Assembly (NCBI RefSeq): GCF_032452875.1
Contig: NW_026893691.1
Span: forward strand, 310,001-374,000
From: Bos javanicus
Taxonomy: Eukaryota; Chordata; Mammalia; Artiodactyla; Bovidae
DNA: 64,000 nucleotides
Direction: 5' to 3'
Below the pieces are notes generated by a model. The model had not been told where the DNA came from and did no database searches. It worked only from the letters and a program-made list of their open reading frames with translations. Of the stretch, positions 59,146-64,000 are shown in pieces. Position 1 is the stretch's first letter; every line of letters starts with the position of its first letter. The translations under genes were made by a program, and so were the position numbers.

Positions 59146-61753
59146 TCGAGGTCTTTCTCGGGTTGAGGCAGGACACCCTGGGGTCCCTCGACTTGTGCAG
59201 GTGACCTCAGGGGGCTTCTCATGGTGGCTCTGAGAAGTCAGGGAAACTGGAGGTGGGAGGGGCCTCTCGGCACTCCACTGGGTTTGGTGCATTGGAAGAG
59301 GGCCTCATCTCCAGTTGAGGCAGGAACCTCAGGGTTCCTCTGTCTTCAGACTCCGACCGCAAGGTCCCTGCAGACTTGGGACAGGAGAGTCAGGCCTCGT
59401 CTTGGGTTGAGGCATGGAACTCCGCTTGCCTCTCGAGGTGTTCCCGGGGAGACAGGCCACTTGTCGAGCGGTATTTGGAACCTGGGGGTCTTTTCCCGAC
59501 GATGCACGGGCGAGTCACTGCCCCTTCGTGTTGACTTCATTCACAGGGTGGAGTTCGAAGAGGTGTCCGGGCATCGGGTTCTTATCAAGAGGGGACCGGG
59601 AAATCGGGGTCCTTCGGAATGTGGAACCACCCACGAGGCCACGTCTGGAATGTCGTCGTGAGACCGGCCTCATCCTGAGGTGCGACCGGAAGGCCGGGAA
59701 CCCCTTCCAGACAAAGCAGGGGAGTCGACCCTCCTGTCCAGATCAGGAGGGTAGAAGAGGCTCAGAGGAAGTGTTGCCGGAAAACTTCGGTGTTCCTCTC
59801 GAGGGAGACCGGGATGTCGGGGCACTTTGTGGGTCGCATCAAGGGTGACAAGTACCGTTTCGAACTCCAATTCCTAACGTGGGACTTCTCCTGAGACGCT
59901 GTGGCGGCACAGGGCTACATCTTGCGATGACGGGGGAACCACGTGGTTTTTCTCGAGGTGTAGCAGGGTTCTCGAATTACGACGGGGAATTCAGGATGCT
60001 TCTTGTGTAGGCCCAGGGAAGTCCAATCTTCCATTCGAGTTGCAAAGGAAAGCTGGGGATTGCTCTCGAGTGACTGCAGGGCCAATAGACCTCATCTAGG
60101 CTTGTGTCCAGAAGCCAGTGTTCCTCTCCAGGGGCGACAGGGATCTCGGGGTTGCATTCCAGACACACCCGGGGAGACAGGCATCCATCTCGAGTGGAAG
60201 CAAAGAACCCCGCTCTGCTCTCGAGTCGCGACGGGTATCTCTTGGAGCTCACTGGGTGGACTAAAGGGAGTCAAGCCTCCTGAGGCTTTTGGAGAGAGGT
60301 CGCGAGATTGGTCTCTAGGCCATGCAGGAGACGAAGGCCCTCATCTCGCGATGACGGGGGAGTCTTGGGGTTGTTCTCGAGCGGCGGCCCCAGTGTGCGC
60401 TTTCTCACGAGGTACGACGGCGAGGTCAGTGAGCCTCTCGTGGGGCGCCAGGGAAGTCGGGTCTCCATGCGAGTGGCGAGGGCGAGCGCGTCATTGCTCT
60501 CGAGCCATGGTAGCGTGCCGGGGACAAGCCCCGGCTGATCCAGGGTATTCGAAGGAGAGACGGCGTAGGCGAAGATCAGGAAACCACTGCTTAATTAAAT
60601 GTTAATTAAGGATATAAAGAGTAATAGAATGAGGATAGCTCAGTGAGGAAATTCAGTGGCGAAAAGAGGCTGAATAATTCAGCCAGAAGGTAAGAGAAAG
60701 AACGACATGGTGAGACCAAGTTTCGGTGAACAAGGCCCGCACTTTATTTTTCAAAGTAGTTTTTATACCTTAAGTTATGCGTAGAGGATAATGGGGGAAG
60801 GGGTCGAGTCTTGCAGCAAACCAGGCTTTCTTCCTGCAAACTTATCATATGCAAAAGCTTAGGTGATTTGCATCATCTTCTGGCCCGGAGGCCTGTTAAC
60901 GTTTTAAGACCTTTTCTTCAGAAAACTTATTTTTCTCTAAAGGTGGTTGGTCAGGAGCCACCCTCCAAAAAAGCATTAGATAAAGTTGCATTCCTACAGA
61001 GCAAAGGTGTGGTGGGCTATAACAAGAAAAAGAATTAACTCAAGGGTCCCAGGTTACAAACATTAAAGCTACTACTTACACCAATTATATTAATCAATAC
61101 ACTGCCAGGGACACAGCAGGTAAGGGATATGGAAACTTAGCAGCAAACAATGGCCCAACAAGTGAAAAACCATTCACCAATACAATTTCTACTCAATCTT
61201 GTAACTACTCAAAAGAATCTGTGTTTAGACAGTTTAGAACATCTCCTGCCTCTCACAGTTGGGAGGCTCTGAACAATCACATGTGGCCGGAAAAACCTAT
61301 TCAGGCAGGCTAGAGGATTTCCAAAGGAGTTTGTAGGTTAAACACTGTCACACCCAGGAATTATTAACTGGAACTGTAAGCTAACTCTTTTTTCAGAGAG
61401 AGGTAGTGGGGGAGAGCCCCCGTAAAGTCAGAGGTTTAGGTGCAAGCACAAGCAGAAAGTAGGCAGACTCTGGTTTTGGGGGTATATGCTCGAGAATTTC
61501 CAGGGGGACTCCTGAAGCTCGATCCCGCCTTTGCGTATGCCGAGCCTCCTTCCTCATGACCTTGGTCATGGGCGGAGTTCCTCACTGGCTCCCAGCAGTG
61601 ATAGAATTCCAGTGGAGCTATTCCAGATCCTGAATGATGATGCTGTGGAAAGTGCTGCACTCAATATGCAATATGCAATATGCACTCAATATGCAATATG
61701 CCGGCTCACGGCAGTAGGGGAATCTGGCCTCGAGACGCGTTGAAGAAGGTCTC
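59146..61753. repeat. B-type unit 13 with LTR (2608 bp)
   Basis: Private GTTGCCGGAAAAC, CTGTGGCGGCAC and GCAGGGTTCTCG. Shares TCTGTCTTCAGACTCC with B-type unit 12. The LTR lies at 60516-61713. Ends with ACGCGT (61735-61740). Confidence 0.9.
60516..61713 (-). mobile_element. Solo LTR 13, left target repeat mutated (1198 bp)
   Basis: Left repeat is GTAGCG as in LTR 12. Private GGGGACAAGCCCC, TTATGCGTAGAGG, GTTAACGTTTTAAG and CCTTGGTCATGGG. Confidence 0.9.
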
Positions 61754-63157
61754 TCGAGGTCTTTCTCGGGTTGAGGCAGGACACCCTGGGGTCCCTCGAC
61801 TTGTGCAGGTGACCTCAGGGGGCTTCTCATGGTGGCTCTGAGAAGTCAGGGAAACTGGAGGTGGGAGGGGCCTCTCGGCACTCCACTGGGTTTGGTGCAT
61901 TGGAAGAGGGCCTCATCTCCAGTTGAGGCAGGAACCTCAGGGTTCCTCTGACTTCAGACTCCGACCGCAAGGTCCCTGCAGACTTGGGACAGGAGAGTCA
62001 GGCCTCGTCTTGGGTTGAGGCATGGAACTCCGCTTGCCTCTCGAGGTGTTCCCGGGGAGACAGGCCACTTGTCGAGCGGTATTTGGAACCTGGGGGTCTT
62101 TTCCCGACGATGCACGGGCGAGTCACTGCCCCTTCGTGTTGACTTCATTCACAGGGTGGAGTTCGAAGAGGTGTCCGGGCATCGGGTTCTTATCAAGAGG
62201 GGACCGGGAAATCGGGGTCCTTCGGAATGTGGAACCACCCACGAGGCCACGTCTGGAATGTCGTCGTGAGAACGGCCTCATCCTGAGGTGCGACAGGAAG
62301 GTCGGGAACCCCTTCCAGACAAAGCAGGGGAGTCGACCCTCCTGTCCAGATCAGGAGGGTAGAAGGGGCTCAGCGGAAGTGGTGCCGGAAAACCTCGGTG
62401 TTCCTCTGGAGGGAGACCGGGATGTCGGGGCACTTTGTGGGTCGCATCAAGGGTGCCAAGTACCGTTTCGACCTCCAATACCTAACGTGGGACTTCTCCT
62501 GAGACACTGTAGCGGGAAAGGGCTTCATCTTGCGATGACGGGGGAACCACGGGGATTTTCTCGAGTTGCGGCGGGATTCTCGAGTTACGACGGGGAATTC
62601 AGGATGCCTCTTGTGTTGGCCCAGGGAAGTCCAATCTTCCATTCGAGTTGCGAAGGAAAGCTGGGGATTGCTCTCGAGTGACTGCAGGGCCAATAGACCT
62701 CATCTAGGCTTGTGTCCAGAAGCCAATGTTCCTCTCCAGGGGCGAAAGGGATCTCGGGGTTGCATTCCAGACGCACCCGGGGAGACAGGCATCCATCTCG
62801 AGTGGGAGCAAAGAACCCCGCTCTGCTCTTGAGTCGCGACGGGTATCTCTTGGAGCTCACTGGGTGGACTAAAGGGAGTCAAGCCTCCTGAGGCGTTTGG
62901 AGAGAGGTCGAGAGACTGGTCTCTAGGCCATACAGGAGACGAAGGCCCTCAAGTCGCGATGACGGGGGAGGCTCGGGGTTGTTCTCGAGCGGCGGCCCCA
63001 GTGTGCGGTTTCTGGCGAGGTATGACGGCGAGGTCAGTGAGCCTCTCGTGGGGCGGCAAGGAAGTCGGGTCTCCATGCGAATGGCGAGGGGGAGCGCGTC
63101 TTTACTCTCAAGTCATAGTAGGGGAATCTGGCCTCGAGACGTGTTGAAGAAGGTCTC
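61754..63157. repeat. A-type unit 13 (1404 bp)
   Basis: Private GTGAGAACGGCC, GCGACAGGAAGG, CTCAGCGGAAG, CCTCTGGAGGGAG and CCACGGGGATTTTC. Carries TTTCTGGCGAGGTATG (63009 on), 8017 bp after the copy in A unit 11. Confidence 0.9.
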
Positions 63158-64000
63158 TGGAGGTCTTTCTCGGGTTGAGGCAGGACACCCTGGGGTCCCT
63201 CGACTTGTGCAGGTGACCTCAGGGGGCTTCTCATGGTGGCTCTGAGAAGTCAGGGAAACTGGAGGTGGGAGGGGCCTCTCGGCACTCCACTGGGTTTGGT
63301 GCATTGGAAGAGGGCCTCATCTCCAGTTGAGGCAGGAACCTCAGGGTTCCTCTGACTTCAGACTCCGACCGCAAGGTCCCTGCAGACTTGGGACAGGAGA
63401 GTCAGGCCTCGTCTTGGGTTGAGGCATGGAACTCCGCTTGCCTCTCGAGGTGTTCCCGGGGAGACAGGCCACTTGTCGAGCGGTATTTGGAACCTGGGGG
63501 TCTTTTCCCGACGATGCACGGGCGAGTCACTGCCCCTTCGTGTTGACTTCATTCACAGGGTGGAGTTCGAAGAGGTGTCCGGGCATCGGGTTCTTATCAA
63601 GAGGGGACCGGGAAATCGGGGTCCTTCGGAATGTGGAACCACCCACGAGGCCACGTCTGGAATGTCGTCGTGAGACCGGCCTCATCCTGAGGTGCGACCG
63701 GAAGGCCGGGAACCCCTTCCAGACAAAGCAGGGGAGTCGACCCTCCTGTCCAGATCAGGAGGGTAGAAGAGGCTCAGAAGAAGTGTTGCCAGAAAACTTC
63801 GGTGTTCCTCTCGAGGGAGACCGGGATGTCGGGGCACTTTGTGGGTCGCATCAAGGGTGACAAGTACCGTTTCGAACTCCAATTCCTAAAGTGGGACTTC
63901 TCCTGAGACGCTGTAGCGGCACAGGGCTACATCTTGCGATGACGGGGGAACCACGTGGTTTTTCTCGAGGTGTAGCAGGATTCTCGAATTACGACGGGGA
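63158..64000. repeat. B-type unit 14, cut by the window end
   Basis: Starts TGGAGGT; B variants present (GTTGCCAGAAAACTTCGG, GACAAGTACC, GAGGTGTAGCAGG). The insert position lies beyond the window, so LTR status is unknown. Private CTCAGAAGAAG near 63776. Confidence 0.85.

Larger units (their letters stand above)
11025..64000. repeat. 1.715/1.711-type satellite array with a 4.01 kb higher-order repeat
   Basis: Phased on TCGAGGTCTTTCTCGGG, units start at 11025, 13631, 15035, 17644, 19048, 21656 and so on to 63158. Lengths alternate between about 1404 bp and about 2606 bp, giving a 4010-4013 bp higher-order repeat. Type A (1404 bp) and type B (1404 bp monomer plus 1.2 kb LTR) differ by fixed variants; for example A has GTGCCAAGTACC and CTTGTGTTGGCCC where B has GTGACAAGTACC and CTTGTGTAGGCCC. 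The monomer is itself made of degenerate short subunits around CTCGAG. The sizes match cattle 1.715 (1.4 kb) and 1.711b (2.6 kb, described with a 1.2 kb insert) as I remember them. The array continues past the right edge. Confidence 0.85.

Noticed and set aside
11025..64000. CRISPR-like regular spacing of repeats
   Set aside because: Repeats are kilobase-scale, contiguous, without unique spacers, in a mammalian satellite.

Overview
The window is satellite DNA from a bovine genome (Bos or a close relative), with no credible protein-coding gene. The organism call rests on three things: ruminant-specific SINEs (Bov-A2 with an AGC-repeat tail, and Bov-tA), a roughly 3.8 kb repeat unit that matches what I recall of cattle satellite 1.709, and 1.4 kb / 2.6 kb units that match what I recall of cattle satellites 1.715/1.711. 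All ORFs are small, overlap in several frames and recur with the repeat period.

Layout. (1) Bases 1 to about 11,031 hold two full periods and one truncated copy of the 1.709-type satellite. Each unit carries a CpG island with GC boxes, a CAAAA tract and a poly-T tract, a Bov-A2 SINE with its own 8-bp target duplication, a CA microsatellite and a truncated Bov-tA SINE. The first copy is 648 bp longer than the second; it keeps a decayed antisense L1-like segment that the next two copies have lost. (2) At 11,025-11,031 this array switches to the second satellite inside a shared 7-bp word, TCGAGGT. (3) From there to 64,000 runs a 1.715/1.711-type array with a strict two-part higher-order repeat of about 4.01 kb: a 1.40 kb unit (here type A) alternates with a 2.61 kb unit (type B). 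Type B is the same 1.4 kb monomer interrupted by a 1.2 kb insert.

The insert is a solitary retroviral LTR on the minus strand. It has TG...CA ends, a 5-bp terminal inverted repeat, a 6-bp target duplication (GTAGGG) and a TATA box followed closely by AATAAA, as expected for a class II (betaretrovirus-like, ERV2) LTR. Thirteen copies lie in the window at the same monomer position, so one insertion was amplified together with its host repeat. Each copy could act as a promoter reading leftward into the satellite.

The array is not uniform. Its first unit is a divergent A/B chimera next to the junction. One unit (37,700-39,103) is type B throughout but lacks the LTR, and it sits where the diagnostic variants of left-side copies change to those of right-side copies. 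Three type A units share a rare variant spaced exactly 8,017 bp apart. Units at 55.1-59.1 kb carry many private changes. These look like traces of unequal exchange and gene conversion. Satellite and repeat names come from memory of the families; periods, boundaries, duplications and variants were read from the sequence.
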